Source: Chlorocebus sabaeus
Lineage: Eukaryota > Chordata > Mammalia > Primates > Cercopithecidae
Assembly (NCBI RefSeq): GCF_047675955.1
Contig: NC_132911.1
Span: 68,853,133 to 68,917,132, forward strand
Direction of reading: 5' to 3'
Length of the DNA stretch: 64,000 nt
Translations under genes and position numbers: made by a program
In this document: one piece after another, positions 33,271 to 45,569 of the stretch
Layout: each line of letters starts with the position of its first letter
Numbering within the stretch: position 1 is the stretch's first letter
The notes under the pieces: model-generated
Database searches by the model: none
Told to the model about the DNA's origin: nothing
The model's input: the letters and a program-made list of their open reading frames with translations, nothing else

Positions 33271-36115
33271 AGGACATTTCATCTGAAGAAGGCTCACCTT
33301 TCATCCACCATGAACAGGTACTTCTATTGTGCAACTGGAGGCTACTCAAGTCCGTCATCAGTTCTTGATAGAAGACCATTCTATAGAGCTTGCCCAATGC
33401 CCAATTTTTCAGTGATATTATGTCAATAAACTATTTATAACTGAAACCCTTGCTTTTCGCATTGCACATGTCAGACTACAGTGGTCCCAGCTATTCACAC
33501 TGATCTGAACTATGTATATAATTACTATGCCAATGGTAGTCACCACCATTTATTTAGGGGTGACAACATGCTAAGAACTGTGGTAGGGACTTACAGGCAG
33601 TAGCCCAGGGAAAGACATTAGGCTGTATATCAGTAGGTTTCCCCTGTGAACCCAACACTCCCAATGATCTACTATGTGCAGAACATTCTATGCAACACTA
33701 CACATCTCCTCTCTGCCCCAGATATACACACACACCATAAAGGCACAAGCTACATACCTTGTCTTCCTCCTTGCTCTAGTCTTGTGGAGTTTCTCCATCT
33801 TTTGTGGGTGCTGGTAACCCAGAAAACATTTATGGGGGCTGTGTCCTGTTGTTATCTTCCCTCACCTTGTTTTGAGATAAATTGGCTTGGACAATCCTGT
33901 TCTGCATAATGTATACTCCGACTTTTTCTAATCCTAAACCTTGATCAAATTCCCCTTGGCCTTCAGCTCTGTTCAGGAGTTGGAATGCTTTTGCCATGTC
34001 CCTGTTTGAACTTGATTTCAGATGGCTTCCCATTGTCTTCAACCCTTTTTGGTTCCTTCCCCATTAACGACTTTCCACTGTGAACAAGATAATAGGTTTC
34101 ATCCTGTAGCTTACGCACCCCTGCTCTGGACTTGGTCCTCCCTTCTTTTTGTGTGGCTGCTACATTAACACTATAGCCATGTCCTGGGAGCAAATCTTAA
34201 CAATACATGTTTGAATTTGTGCAATTATTCCCATTGTAAGTTGGATGTGGGAGCCAAGGAGGAACACATAACTCAAACTGACAGTATTTTGAACAGAATT
34301 ATGACCTGCAGGTAATTCGTGATTCTATTAATTGTTTGTTCTTTCCTGCTCTGAGTAAGATATTAGCCACCATTGAGTCCTTAACCATAATAAATGGGCA
34401 GACAAGGTGACAGTAGAAACAGGTCCTTGATTAAAAATCTATGCCCTGCAAACCTGCAAATTAGATAATCAGAGTAGATGGAATAGAGTTTCTCAGCAAA
34501 TGTAACCATTGCTGCGGACCTTTCAGAAAATAAACAGCCACAAGTTTAAAGGATGAAAGATGAGTGATGGCTGGAAAAGGAAAAAAATATGCTTTAAAAT
34601 GATTATATCTGATATCCACCTAAATCTTCAAAAACAGCATAAATTATCTGGTCTTGAAGAATGCCCAGCAGCCGGTTCATATGCCTTTTTTCACCCCTTC
34701 CCTCCACTTGGCCCTCTGGAACTGAGCAAGGTTTTAGTATCTTGTTGACAGAGCCCAGAAGTGAATGATCGACACTAATGGGATTTTTAATCTTCAACCT
34801 AATTAACTTTGTTAAAATTAAGGCTTACTAGGAAGAATCAGCACAAAGAAATTAATTAAAGCAATGGAATTTTTGCTGGATTTAACAGCTGAGTACTGAC
34901 TATATCTACAATGCACACAGAGACAGATACTTCCGATTCACTGCCATTTTTCTTTTGTTGCTTTGGTGTTTCCATTTTTGAGAATGCCTGTGTTCCCAAA
35001 CCTGAAGATGCACAGCTTTGTCACTGGCACAGAGACCACACTTTACTGTAGAAAGGGATTTCCTTGTCTGTCAATGCCACCATACCCTTGACCTTGTTGG
35101 ATGTGATTTGCCTTACACCTAGCAAGTTACCTGGCTATGGCAATTTGATACATATTTGTTGAAAGAATAAATGTGCGAATGAGTAAATAATGATAACTTT
35201 AAATACTTGATGGTAATAAGGGGTAGCATTGATGCTTTGCTTGTTTTTTTCACCTTGTGGTTATTACATGATAAAAGGCGAAGACAAAAAGAATGGGACA
35301 TTTTCTTTCTTGCAGAAACTAAGCAAATTGATCTTTACAATACCCCGTAGTGTACAGGAGAGTCTTTCAGGAGTACCTAGCTCTAAGCACATCTGCTACC
35401 AATGAAAATTCATGTAGATACCTAAAGTGTTCTTAATAAATAAAAAAAAAAACACTTTGTTTTGGATCATAGAGAATGGAGCATTTCAGATGACTCATTT
35501 TTGTATAGCTGTAACTATCACAAAATATCCTGAATAGCAATATTTGTAAATTTTATCACAAATTTTCTGGACTCATAGTTGTTGCACAATGATCACAATT
35601 TAAAGATTTTTTTTTTAAATGACTGGGGCGCACCACCATGAATAGCAATTATTAAATGATATGCTGTAAAACAATGATATTCAGTCCACTGAGTTTCACA
35701 GGGTTGTAAGTTAGAACATTTTTCTTACATTTCTTTACATGAACATGGTGTTCTTCATGGAAGTTAAATTTGGAGAACCAGTTATACACTTGGCCCTCCT
35801 GATATACCTAGGCTCAGTTACCTGCATTCATTTCAAGAATAAGTTTTTAACTGTGCAAAAAGGTGTAAACTCACTTTAAATGTAATTCATTCCTCCTAAC
35901 CTAGTCCTTCTACTAGTTCCTTCATTTCAACAGTAGATTCTAAATAAGTATGCTAGCACAGTGATTGTAACAGTAAGGAAAACTTGTGTTATAATCTCCT
36001 TATTCTTTGTAACATCCTGGAATTTTTATTTATATTTAAAATTTTTAAATAATAAAACAATGAAAACTGCAAGATGTGCTATTTTTGTTTGGTAAATACA
36101 AATTTCAGTTCATGC
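33271..36115. other. Mostly unique AT-rich sequence
   Basis: No gene recognised. A weak MIR-like patch lies at 33528-33620 and a weak L2-tail-like patch at 35105-35185 ('tttgttgaaagaataaatg'). The frames at 33646-33909, 33963-34193 and 34560-34748 have no domain. Confidence 0.45.
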
Positions 36116-36190
36116 ATTATTTTATTATTTATTATTTTATTATTACTTATTTATTATTATTATTTAGTATTTTACTATTATTATTTTACT
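36116..36190. repeat. (TTA)n AT-rich low-complexity tract
   Basis: Imperfect TTA/TTTA units over 75 bases with no G at all except at one position. Confidence 0.9.
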
Positions 36191-36639
36191 GATTTTGAGT
36201 AATAGCTATACAATTGAAATTTCTTCTTTATTAATTTAAAAAACCAAAATATTAAGAAAATACATATTACTAATTATTACTTAACTGTCACTAAATGATT
36301 CTGTCATATAGAAGAAGTATTAAAAATCCACTCTGGGGGGTCAAGTACGCCAGGTACAACACTGAAACAAAGGTGGTTGAAATGTGGAATCTGACAGCAA
36401 GAAGTGGTAGCGTGGCTGTTCCTTAGAGGATGCACTTGAAATTCCAGGTTTGATCTCAGGGTTACCTACAATAGCATATATCTAGGTCCTGAATAGGGGT
36501 TCATACATTTTTCCTGCTGAGATTCACAAAAATCAACTTTTGTACATAGCTCCAAGGCCAGCTCTTAGAGGTCTATGATACTCTGCACTCTTCTACATCC
36601 TAGGACCATATACCTCCAGGGGGGTCTCTAATCAAAACC
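36191..36639. other. Unique sequence
   Basis: No repeat or gene recognised. Confidence 0.45.
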
Positions 36640-36770
36640 ACTCATCACAAACTCAGAGCTCCTTGAAGGCAGGGCCTGTGTGTTTCATCTCTCAACTCCC
36701 CAGTCCTGACAGAGTGCATGGAACAGCAGAAGTGTTCTAAGCATCGACAGAATAAACAAACAAATTAATA
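36640..36770 (+). repeat. L2 3' end
   Basis: 'cagagctccttgaaggcagg' (36653-36672), 'gcctgtgtgtttcatctctc' and 'cagtcctgacagagtgcatg' follow the sense L2 3' end ('agctccttgagggcaggg...'). Confidence 0.7.
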
Positions 36771-36877
36771 GATTTCAAACAAAACAAAAGTATTTTAGTA
36801 TGCCAACCCATATCTGACTTAATATTTATCCAATTAACCTATTGCTTATCTTCAGTTTTATGTGAATTATTTTCTCA

Positions 36878-36985
36878 ACCATTCATTAATATTTATGGGG
36901 TACCTACTCTAGGGTGGCACTATTTTAGGCACTGGGAATATAATTATTGAATTGGACAAAGTGCTTTAATCTCATGAGTAAAGTG
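36878..36985 (-). repeat. L2 3' end, antisense
   Basis: 'catttattaatatttat'-like start, then 'gtacctactctagggtggca' and 'ttaggcactgggaatataat' (36925-36944): the antisense L2 3' end. Confidence 0.65.
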
Positions 36986-38089
36986 CTTCCTGATGACTAG
37001 AAAAAACAATGTACCATCTTATGCATTAGCACACCCATGTGCACCTGCCTGTACTTGCTAAAACAACCTTGCCAACCATTTAGGACATATGGACTAAATG
37101 GAATTAACCTTTGAATCACATTGAATGACCTGGGTTTTATACACCGTGAGGCCATCTAATGCAAAACCTCTGAAGAACCCCTTCAGATACTCAGGGTTGA
37201 ATTGAAATTTTGTCCTATTAATTATACAGGACAGTGACATTGGGTCTGGACTCACTTGTATACTCTAATTAAATTTACCACCTGGCACGTAGTAGACCCT
37301 CAATAAATATTTATTAAATGAATTAATCATATAATACTCATAATGGCTCATTTGTGATATATTAATAATATATAAAATTCTCAGTAATATATTCTCTATT
37401 GCAACTTGATTTCTCCTACACTCTTAATTCAGTATTAAATGGTCATTTGCTCCCGTTTTCTTTGACTAGTTCACGGCATTAAAACACTGCTTTCTTCCCC
37501 CAAGCTTTCAATTTAAATATGCTAGCAGAAATTCCTATTAATTCCATTCCAAGTATTTGCACAAAACTGATCCACCATAGCCGTCTGCTAATGATGCATC
37601 TGTCATTTTATTGACACCCCTAAACAGCTTTATTCTCTTTTCTAATTAAGAGACAAAACTGGTATTGTCAGCTGATGAACCGACATTTGGGGGCTTTTGT
37701 TCTAATGTAAAAGGCAACACATTATGATGCTAAAACAAAAACTCAGGAATGTTAACAGAAAAGCCCACTAGACAAAATATATTTACACGTACAATTTGAA
37801 TTAAGCTTGTTATAAGCCTAATAGTCATACAATATTTTGAGTTACAGGGAAAAAATATACACTGTGGCAAAATATATTCAAAACAAAAAGTGGCGGTTCC
37901 TACCCTAACTGGCCATTAAAATTCAGAACAAAGCATTCTCATGTGCTTACCGGACAATCAAAAATCATACAGAAAAAAACCCTAAACCTTTTAAAGCCAA
38001 CCAAAATGATGTGCTGGGATATAAGTTATCATTATAAAGGTACTAGTAACATTTAAATAACAGCTAATAAGAGCTAAAAGTTCTTGTAG
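36986..38089. other. Unique sequence with a short L2 tail; possible conserved noncoding segment
   Basis: 37262-37325 ('cctggcacgtagtagaccct', 'aataaatatttattaaatg') is a sense L2 3' tail. 37440-37800 has no repeat and contains clustered homeodomain-type motifs (TAATTA, TTATTGACA, CTGTCA). No coding signal. Confidence 0.45.
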
Positions 38090-38179
38090 AAAAAAAAAAA
38101 AAACAGAAATGAGATAAACGGCACATATTTAGGAGCCAAAAAAAAAAAAAAAAAAAAAAAAAGAAAGAAAGAAAGAAAG
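38090..38179 (+). repeat. A-rich tract with (GAAA)n
   Basis: A run of 14 A's at 38090-38103 and, after a gap, 25 A's (38138-38162) grading into AAGAAAG units to 38179. No retroelement body was recognised upstream. Confidence 0.85.
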
Positions 38180-38424
38180 CAGCGATTTCCTGGTGATTAT
38201 ATTAGCTAATTTCCAGAGAAATGACAATTACATACAAGTACAGGACTAACAGCTTACCAGAACGTTCTCAAGCAACTGAGGAGGACAGGCTATAAAAGCT
38301 CTATCGCCATCACATTAAAAATCTAATCTAAAATCATTGCATGTCAGAAAATTAAGGATTCATCAAAATATCCCCAAAGGTAACGTGATGGAAGGAATGC
38401 ATAAGAAGGAACCACGCTCCTTGA

Positions 38425-38448
38425 TTTTTTTTTTTTTTTTTTTTTTTT
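38425..38448. repeat. T homopolymer (24 T)
   Basis: A pure T run with no Alu or L1 3' end next to it. Probably a length-variable mononucleotide repeat. Confidence 0.95.
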
Positions 38449-38504
38449 ACATAGAAATGTATCTTAAGATCTATGTTTTAAAATAAACTAAATATAAAAT
38501 CTGG

Positions 38505-38605
38505 TCTGTTAAATGAGATCATTGCCATGTAGTTAGTGTACTTTCTGGCACATAATAAGTGTTTGACAACATTAGGTGTTTTTATTGTTGTTATTATTAC
38601 TGAGA
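38505..38605 (-). repeat. MIR fragment, antisense
   Basis: 'gttaaatgagatcattgcca' (38508-38527), 'tctggcacataataagtg' and 'tattgttgttattattac' follow the antisense MIR 3' half. Confidence 0.7.
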
Positions 38606-39180
38606 TGTCAGATTCAGCCCATTGCTGTTCACAGTTCCCTCCCAAGGCTTAAAGGAACCCAAGAAAGATTTCTTGCGGTTAAGCCATGATTCCAGCAAAT
38701 GCTGTTTCTACCTGTCTTTCTGGAGACTCTGGTTTGATTCTCTAGTTGCAAACTCTTGCCTTATACTTAATTCTCCTGCTCTGCCTAAATGCTTAGGGCT
38801 GTCCTAAGCTCTGACCTGTATGTCTTGCTTTTATTGTCCGTTTCATCCCAACTTGTCTTCTGTATCACTCTCAGTATAGGGACTATGGGTGAAACCTACC
38901 ACGCATGTAGCCTATAGTCAATGCTCAAATTCCTACTTGTTGAGAAGGAGAGCCTGGGTATGTTATAAAAGTGGGTATCATTTCATCAGGCCTGCTGTCT
39001 GCATACACCAAGGTTAAGAGTTTACTGATTGCCTTGCCGGGAGTCCCTAAAAGAGTTAGACATTGATCCATACCTAGAGAGGCATATAGGGTTCTTGTGA
39101 TCAATAGCCTAGCTGGGTTTATTTAACATCAATTCTTTAATCCTAGAAAAATAATTGAAACAAAAGAAGGCACCTATACT
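38606..39180. other. Unique sequence
   Basis: No repeat or gene recognised. The 61-codon plus frame 38622-38807 has no domain. Confidence 0.45.
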
Positions 39181-39184
39181 GATT

Positions 39185-39211
39185 AAAAAAAAAAAAAAAA
39201 AAAAAAAAAAA
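39185..39211 (+). repeat. A homopolymer (27 A)
   Basis: A pure run of A's with unique sequence on both sides. Likely polymorphic. Confidence 0.95.
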
Positions 39212-39365
39212 CCTCCTACTGTGACAACAAAATCAACTTACTAGTTACAAAAACAATGCTGGCTCATCTGTCATTTCCCAGGATATTCTGAACAAGCAAA
39301 GAGGTGGGATATCTGTGGTGATATTCAGAGCAAAGCAAAACAGAGTCTACAATCAGTATTTGCTA

Positions 39366-39432
39366 ACATACTGCTGCTAGGGATGCTCCTTCTCTGCTGG
39401 TCACATACTGCTGCTGCTGGGGATGACCCTTC
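39366..39432 (+). repeat. Imperfect short tandem duplication
   Basis: A unit starting 'acatactgctgct' and ending 'ccttct' occurs at about 39367-39394 and again at about 39403-39432, the second with an extra GCTGCT-type triplet. Confidence 0.75.
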
Positions 39433-39630
39433 TATCTACAGAGAAATAAAGAGGAAAACACTGCTTTGAGGTAGAGAATATCCAGTGAGAATCATGCCTG
39501 TAGGCAAATGTAGCTGATGTTTCAGATGGGATCCTATCCACATGGGATGAGAACTGTACAGGCCCTTCTTATCCCAAGAAATTGGAACTCTTGTGGAATT
39601 TGACAGAATAGCTTTTGTTAAATAGCAATG

Positions 39631-39631
<1 letters not shown>

Positions 39632-39687
<56 letters not shown>

Positions 39688-39700
39688 GAGAGAGAGAGAA
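39632..39700. repeat. (TG)n followed by (GA)n microsatellite
   Basis: About 25 TG units (39632-39682), then agagcgagagagagagaag to 39700. Antisense frames with alternating Thr-His across it are artefacts of the repeat. Expected to vary in length. Confidence 0.97.
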
Positions 39701-40477
39701 GCAAATAAATTGTGGTGCCAAATTCTGAAAAGCAAGACAGCGTAATGTCAACTGGGCTTAAGAATATATTTGATTGCATATATGTTGCATATATATGACA
39801 GTCCTTGTATGGTTTGAGTTTCTAGCGGGCAGGAAAGTAGAGTTGGCAATTCATAACCCTGTGAAATTTTCATAATCTTTTTGTTAAAATCCCACTTCAT
39901 CAAGATGGTCAGACAGCATGTTAGCTTGATAGTCAAACTATTTTTCTACATTTCATATATTCATTCACTCATTCAATAACTTGGAGAATAAAGAGCTGAC
40001 CAAACACAGTGTCTACTTTGAGACTTCCCTATATAACTTATTTGTAGAAATCAATGGACAGGGATTTCTATCATCACTACTTTATATGCCAGTGACAGGG
40101 GCTTATAGAGAAAACCAGGGAAGGAAAGTTCTTTGTCAGATTTGTGCTGTGTAGATAGATAGAAATAATCTTTAAAAACATGTTCTTCCCTTTGAAAACA
40201 TTTTTTATTGCTCTAAGTTAAATATGATTCTTTTAAAAAAAATTGGGCAAAAGGCTCAAGCCAGTAAATCCTATCAGAGACAGTTCCATATTTTTTAAAC
40301 AAATTATTATATGTTTTCCAACATTTTTTTCTTGCTTTCTAACTTCCATTTTTATTTCTGAAAGTTTTACATGAAAGGGAACAGAAAAACCTTTCCCCTT
40401 GAATTTATCCTCATTATAGCAGATTTTATTCTCATTAGGAAAACCAACCTATCTTTTCCTAACCCTCCTGTGACTGC
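39701..40477. other. Unique AT-rich sequence
   Basis: No repeat or gene recognised. Confidence 0.45.
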
Positions 40478-40985
40478 TTTTAAACTGCTTTATTGAAATA
40501 TGATTGACATATAAATATCTGTATATATTTAATGTATAGAACTTGGTGTGTTTGAAGATAAGTATCTACTTTCGAAACCATCATAACAACTAATGCAATA
40601 AATTTATCCAGTATCTCCAAAAGTTTCCTTCTGCCTCCTTTTATCGCTTGCTTTGTTTTCTGTTGTTTTCCTTTTCTGGTAAAAGCTCTTAACATAAAAC
40701 TTATCCTCTTAGCAAAATTATAAATATATGATAGAGTATTGTTAACCACAGGCCCTATGTTGCAGGGTAGATCTTCAAAACTTACCATGCATAACTGAAA
40801 CTTTGTACCCTTTGATCAAAATCTCCCCATTTCCCCCTCCCTCTATTCCCTGAAAATAGCCATTATACTCTGCTTCTATGAATCTGACTACTGTAGATTC
40901 TACATATAAGTAAGATCACGTGATATTTTTTCTTTCTTTGTCTGTCTTATTTTATTCTGTTTTTTCCTCCTGTGACTTTCTCCTT
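40478..40985 (-). mobile_element. L1M (L1MA/L1MB) 3' UTR fragment, antisense
   Basis: 'gctttattgaaatatgattg' (40487-40506), 'tatctccaaaagtttcct' region, 'agagtattgttaaccacagg' (40734-40753), 'gaaactttgtaccctttgat' (40798-40817) and 'cttctatgaatctgactact' (40873-40892) follow the antisense 3' UTR of L1MA/L1MB elements. Confidence 0.8.
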
Positions 40986-42171
40986 TAAACTTCTTTCATC
41001 GCACCTTCATTCTTCTCTCCAGTGTTGCACATGCGTATTTGAGTCTATCAAACCTTATTTGAGTTTAACAAGCCTTCCTTTCAAGAACACTCTCATATTC
41101 CTAATATGTTCCTAATATATTCCTAACATGTTCCTATACCATCCAGTTGATGAGCTCCACCAATCCCTCATCCTCTCACTGGAGGAAAACGCAACAGTCC
41201 CTACCCAAACCAGGTCTGTGCCTGAAGGACAGCAGTCCCAAATTTCTACTTGATTTAGACGAAAAACATGAAATCAGACCTTCTGTTTCCTGTGGCACTG
41301 AGGCATTGTTTCATTTAGAAAATAAAAGTGTCTACAACTTAAAAGAATTCACAAAAAAACCACTCCCTGGGCCCTTCAAAAATTAAACACAGAAAATAAA
41401 GGTGGTGACAGTTGCCAATGACACAAATTTCAGATACTTGAGGCAGAAATATGGTTTCAATGAAGCACATAAGAGGGCAATAAAAGGATTCAGCTGATCC
41501 TGATGATTATATGCTTTCACTTCTTCTAGCTTTTAAAATTAAAATTAAAATTTGAAACAATATTTAACAATGTTATGTTACATTTGTGAGAAAGTAAGGT
41601 TTTCCTTAGCATCTTTCCATGTCCATTTTCCATGGAAACTCTGGGCCCAGTGAGTTCACGCCATCTTCACTTCAAGTACGTTGCACCAAATACCACCCAG
41701 GTCCACTCTATCTGTAAATGCTTCTTTCCAAAATTACTTTCCTTGTTTACTAATATGTTGCTCAACATCCACTCCACCTGCCTCTCACCAGAATTTTCAA
41801 TTTTCTCACTGGAAATTATTTCAAACATTTAGAGAACAGCAATGTGATTGGTTCAATCTGTGTCTTAAGTACAAGTTTTAAAATATTTGTGGATGTAAAT
41901 GAATAGACAATAAAACAGAAATAAAAGCATTTCTAATTATCTATGAAAAGATAATTAGATCTTTCTCCCCGCTTTTGCACATTATTTTTTGGTGGAAAAT
42001 AGGATCAGAGCGTCAACACTACTTCACATTCTCTGGGCCTGTTTCTTTGCTCTGCCAGTTAATCATTCCCCAGTTGTCACAGAGTGTTTCTTCCACTAAC
42101 CGTTCACTATAAGTAGTGGTGGGGCAAGGAAGCTGAAAAGACAGGTGTGTTCCTTTTGCAGCAGCCAGCAA
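40986..42171. other. Unique sequence
   Basis: No repeat or gene recognised. The 79-codon frame at 41147-41386 and two 66-codon frames near 41632-41881 lack domains. Confidence 0.45.
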
Positions 42172-42705
42172 AGGATCGCTAAGATGGCCCCTACAGAACT
42201 TCACCTCCTGATATTCATACCCTGTGCAGTTTTCTTCTGCGTTGAACCAGGATGGATTTGTGTGACAACTATTGTAAGGCAGAAGTGATGGTATGTCACT
42301 TCCAAGGTTAGGTTATAAAAAATTGTGGTTTCAGTATTGGAGTCTTTCTCTCAGATAACTTGCTCTGATGAAGCAAGCTATTATGTTGAGAAGAGCCCTG
42401 TAAAAAGGTCTGCATAGTGAGCAGACCATGACCTTGCTTGCCCATGACCAGCAAGGAACTTAGGCCTGCTAGCAATCATGTGTGTGAGCTTGGAAGCAGA
42501 TTCTTCAGCCCAAGTTGAGTCCTGAGATGGCTGCAGCCCAGCCAACATTGTGATTGCAACCTCATGAGAAACCACTCAGAACCACCCAGCTCAGTCTTTC
42601 CCAGATTCTTGGACCTCAGAAACCATGAGATAATAAATGTTTGTTGTTTCAAGATGCTAAATTCGGGGGGCAATTTGTTACGCGGCAATAGATAGCTAAT
42701 ACACA
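42172..42705 (+). mobile_element. MLT1-type MaLR LTR
   Basis: Starts near 'cgctaagatggcccc' (42177-42191), then 'gtcacttccaaggttaggtt' (42296-42315), 'cttgctctgatgaagcaagc' (42360-42379), 'gtgtgagcttggaagcagat' (42482-42501), 'gagataataaatgtttgttg' (42627-42646) and a TTTGTTACG ending. Same family as the antisense copy at 14588-15122. A polyadenylation-like AATAAA lies at 42632-42637. No internal retroviral sequence adjoins it. Confidence 0.75.
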
Positions 42706-42794
42706 TTTGGCATGGATGGTACAGGATATAAATATGGTGCACTGAGTTGTAGCCAATGTAGAAGCATAACTGAGCAAGTTGTCAAGGTATTAAG

Positions 42795-43150
42795 AGAAAA
42801 ACCCAGTAGATTTCTTATTGGAGTGGCAGGGGAAAGCTTTCCATGGAAGGTAACATCTGAGCTGTGATTTTATAGATGGGCAAACGTTCATTAGAAAATG
42901 AGAGGAGGAAATGATAGGCCAGACAGATGGGATGGCAGTAGTGAATGCACAGCTATGCAAACTGATAACTAGAAATGAGGAAGTAGCTCAACACTGCCAG
43001 AGTAATAGGGTGCAGTTTGGCTGGGATGGGAGTCGTGGATTGTGAAAGACGAAGCTGGAAAGAGGTGGGATGAAGCCAGGTTGTGAAGCATGTGGAACAC
43101 AAGGCTGAGCAGCTAAGACTCATCCTACAGACAAAAGTGAGCAAGTGTGC
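42795..43150 (-). repeat. L2 internal fragment, antisense
   Basis: 'ggaaggtaacatctgagctg' (42845-42864), 'ggcagtagtgaatgcacagc' and 'ggtgcagtttggctgggatg' (43010-43029), then 'agccaggttgtgaagcat' (43075-43092), resemble the antisense L2 ORF2 end and 3' region. Diverged. Confidence 0.5.
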
Positions 43151-43474
43151 ATTTTTTAAAGTAGGAAAGTGCCTAACCAAAAGGCACTAACCTTTTTTTA
43201 CTGCAAGGGATACAGAGGAATAGAGATGCCCATTTCTGATCAGATATTTCCTCCATTCCTCATTTCAACTACTGACAGTCTCCTGGGACTTAGGTGTGAG
43301 ACAAGCTTATTCCTCAGTGACCTCTCTTCAAACACTCTTTCTATGTGGCTTCCTCATTTGGCTTCTACATCATTGGTTGATGCTTCTCAGTTACCCTTTC
43401 TGTGTTCCCCACCTTTCCAATATCTCTGAACACTGAAAAGCCTCGGAGCTCAGTTTTTAAACATCTGCTTCTCT
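43151..43474. other. Unique pyrimidine-rich sequence
   Basis: No clear repeat. The 86-codon plus frame 43169-43429 has no domain. Confidence 0.4.
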
Positions 43475-44965
43475 CTGCACTTGCTCTAGAGCCTGGTGTC
43501 CAGGCTAGTTGCAACAGCGCTTGATACCATAGTATACTGGAGACATGTCAGCTCAAATCTCCAGCCTGGCCCTCTCCTCCGGAATTCAGACTCCTAATCC
43601 CGCTGCCTATCCATCATCTCCACTCGGAGGTCTATTAACATCTTAAATTTCACCTATCCAAAATGAATGCTTAATTTTTCTATCAAGAATGCTTCTCCTT
43701 CAGTGTTCCACAACTCAACAAATAGCAGGACACTACACTCAGTAGCTCAGGCCAAAAAACTTGATTGAATCTTGACTTCTTTCTCTCACAACCCACATAT
43801 AACATCAGCAAATCACTTTGTTCTACCTTCAAAATATTTTCCAAATCCAAGTAGTGTTTCCTCTCCATCCAGATCACCATTATCCCTTTGCTGCATGATC
43901 ACAGCAGCCTTTCTCTGGTCTAATGCTTCTCCCCCATTAACAGTGTATTCTTTACAATAGCTAAGACTTGGAAGCAACCTGAGTGCCCATCAATAGATGA
44001 ATGGATATAGAATATGGGGTACATATACACAGTGGAATATATCTAGCCATTAAAAAGAATGAGATCCTGTCATTTGCAACAACATGGATGGAACTGGAAG
44101 ACATTTTGTTAAGTGAAATAAGCCAGGCACAGAAAGATAAATTTCACATGTTCTTACTTATTTGTGGGATCTAAAAATCAGAATAATTGAACTCCTGGGC
44201 ACAGACAGTAGAGAGGTGGTTACTAGAGGCTGGAAAGGTAATGTGGGTTGTGGGGAAGGATGGTTAATGGGTACAAAAAAAATAGAAAGAATGCATAAGA
44301 CCTACTATTTGATAGCACAATAGGGATACTATAGTCAGTAATAACTTAATTGTATATTTTTAAATGACTTAAAAGAGTGTAATCGGATGGTTTGTAACTC
44401 AAAGGACAAAAACTTAAAGTGATGCTTGAGGAGATGGACAGCCCATTCTCCATGATGTGCTTATTAAATATTGCACGTCTGCATCAAAGCATCCTGTGTA
44501 CCCCATAAATATACACACCCACTATGTACCCACAAAAATAAAAATAAACTATGTATTCTCCAGATTGATGTTCCAGTGAGCCTTTAAAAATACTTTTTTT
44601 TCCCTGTTCCTACACCTTGCCAGTCACGCTGTAACCTTGGGGCATTTTGCACCCGCAGGTTCCTGGATCTGGAATATTGTTCTTCTAGACACCCTCATGG
44701 CTCAGTTTATTCCTGTTGCTGTTCGAATGGCACCTATTTAGAAAAGCTTCTCCTGACTCCCTGTCTGCATGCTCCTTTCACCACCCATCACACTCTCTCC
44801 CTTACGTTCATTCCTTTTCTTTATATCACCTCACAGATAACTGGTCTTTCTGCTTACAGGGTATGATCTGTCTCATCCATTAGAAGGTAAACCCCATGAG
44901 GGCACAGGTTCTGACCAGGAAAGTGGGTCAGGGTAGGCATTCAGCAAATAATTGTTAAATCAGTG
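43475..44965 (+). repeat. L2 LINE, sense, split by an L1MA insertion
   Basis: 43475-43943 carries the L2 ORF2 end: 'cctatccatcatctccactc' (43606-43625), 'tagctcaggccaaaaaactt' (43743-43762), 'tcagcaaatcactttgttct' and 'accttcaaaatattttccaa'. After the L1MA the L2 resumes at about 44560, with 'ccagtcacgctgtaacc', 'aaaagcttctcctgactccc' (44742-44761), 'taccaccctagt'-type decay and 'tagaaggtaaaccccatgag' (44881-44900), ending in the L2 3' tail near 44965. The reading frame is destroyed. Confidence 0.8.
43952..44551 (+). mobile_element. L1MA 3' fragment inserted in L2
   Basis: A 600-base 5'-truncated L1: 'gcccatcaatagatgaatgg' (43985-44004), 'tcatttgcaacaacatggat' (44071-44090), 'agtgaaataagccaggcaca' (44113-44132) and the 3' end 'cactatgtacccacaaaaat' (44520-44539). 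Target duplication tgtattct at 43944-43951 and 44552-44559. Confidence 0.9.
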
Positions 44966-45039
44966 CATGGTTGGGTTTATACACTCCTCATCCCAAATAC
45001 TGTGTATGAGTGAGACAACATAGCATAAGAGGGGGAGCA

Positions 45040-45265
45040 GAGTGTGGTAGTATAAATCAGGTGGTCCTGAACCATACTGCCTCACTAGCTGTGTGGTGCT
45101 GAGCAAGTTCTTTCATCTCTTTTTGCCTCAGCTTCTTCATCTATAAACTAAGGATGATAACAATATCAACTATTGGTTGTTACCAGAATTAAATTAATTG
45201 ATATTTTTAAAGTGCTTACAACAATGCCTAGAATGCCAAGTATATGATAAACCCTGTATCAGGCT
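45040..45265 (-). repeat. MIR, antisense, near full length
   Basis: 'ctagctgtgtggtgctgagc' (45087-45106), 'tgcctcagcttcttcatcta' (45125-45144), 'aaactaaggatgataacaat' and 'aaagtgcttacaacaatgcc' follow antisense MIR. Confidence 0.88.
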
Positions 45266-45569
45266 GTGTTAAAATAATTAAGTAAGTTAATAGATTTGTT
45301 AAGCAGCAGAATAATGCTAAAGAATAATTTATTTATATAACTCCATATTAAATATATTTATTTAAAAAAATGTATAAGGTCACAATCAGCATGTCAATAT
45401 TTCTTCCCAGTTCAAAGATGATGTCACTCAAATGTACCTACAAATGGCACCTTCCCAAGCAATTGCCAGAAGGTGCTCAACAAATGTTTGGTGACAGATC
45501 CAATTAATGTCTGCCTTCATTTTTCTCTTCTATATAATATAGAAATGCACAATAATATCAAATGAAATT

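Noticed and set aside
39436..39751. Frames with runs of Thr-His
   Set aside because: Produced by the (TG)n microsatellite read on the minus strand.
5569..42705. Possible endogenous retrovirus provirus between LTRs
   Set aside because: The LTRs (5569, 12158, 14588, 30970, 42172 and 1240) are solo, of different families and orientations, with no gag, pol or env sequence between them.
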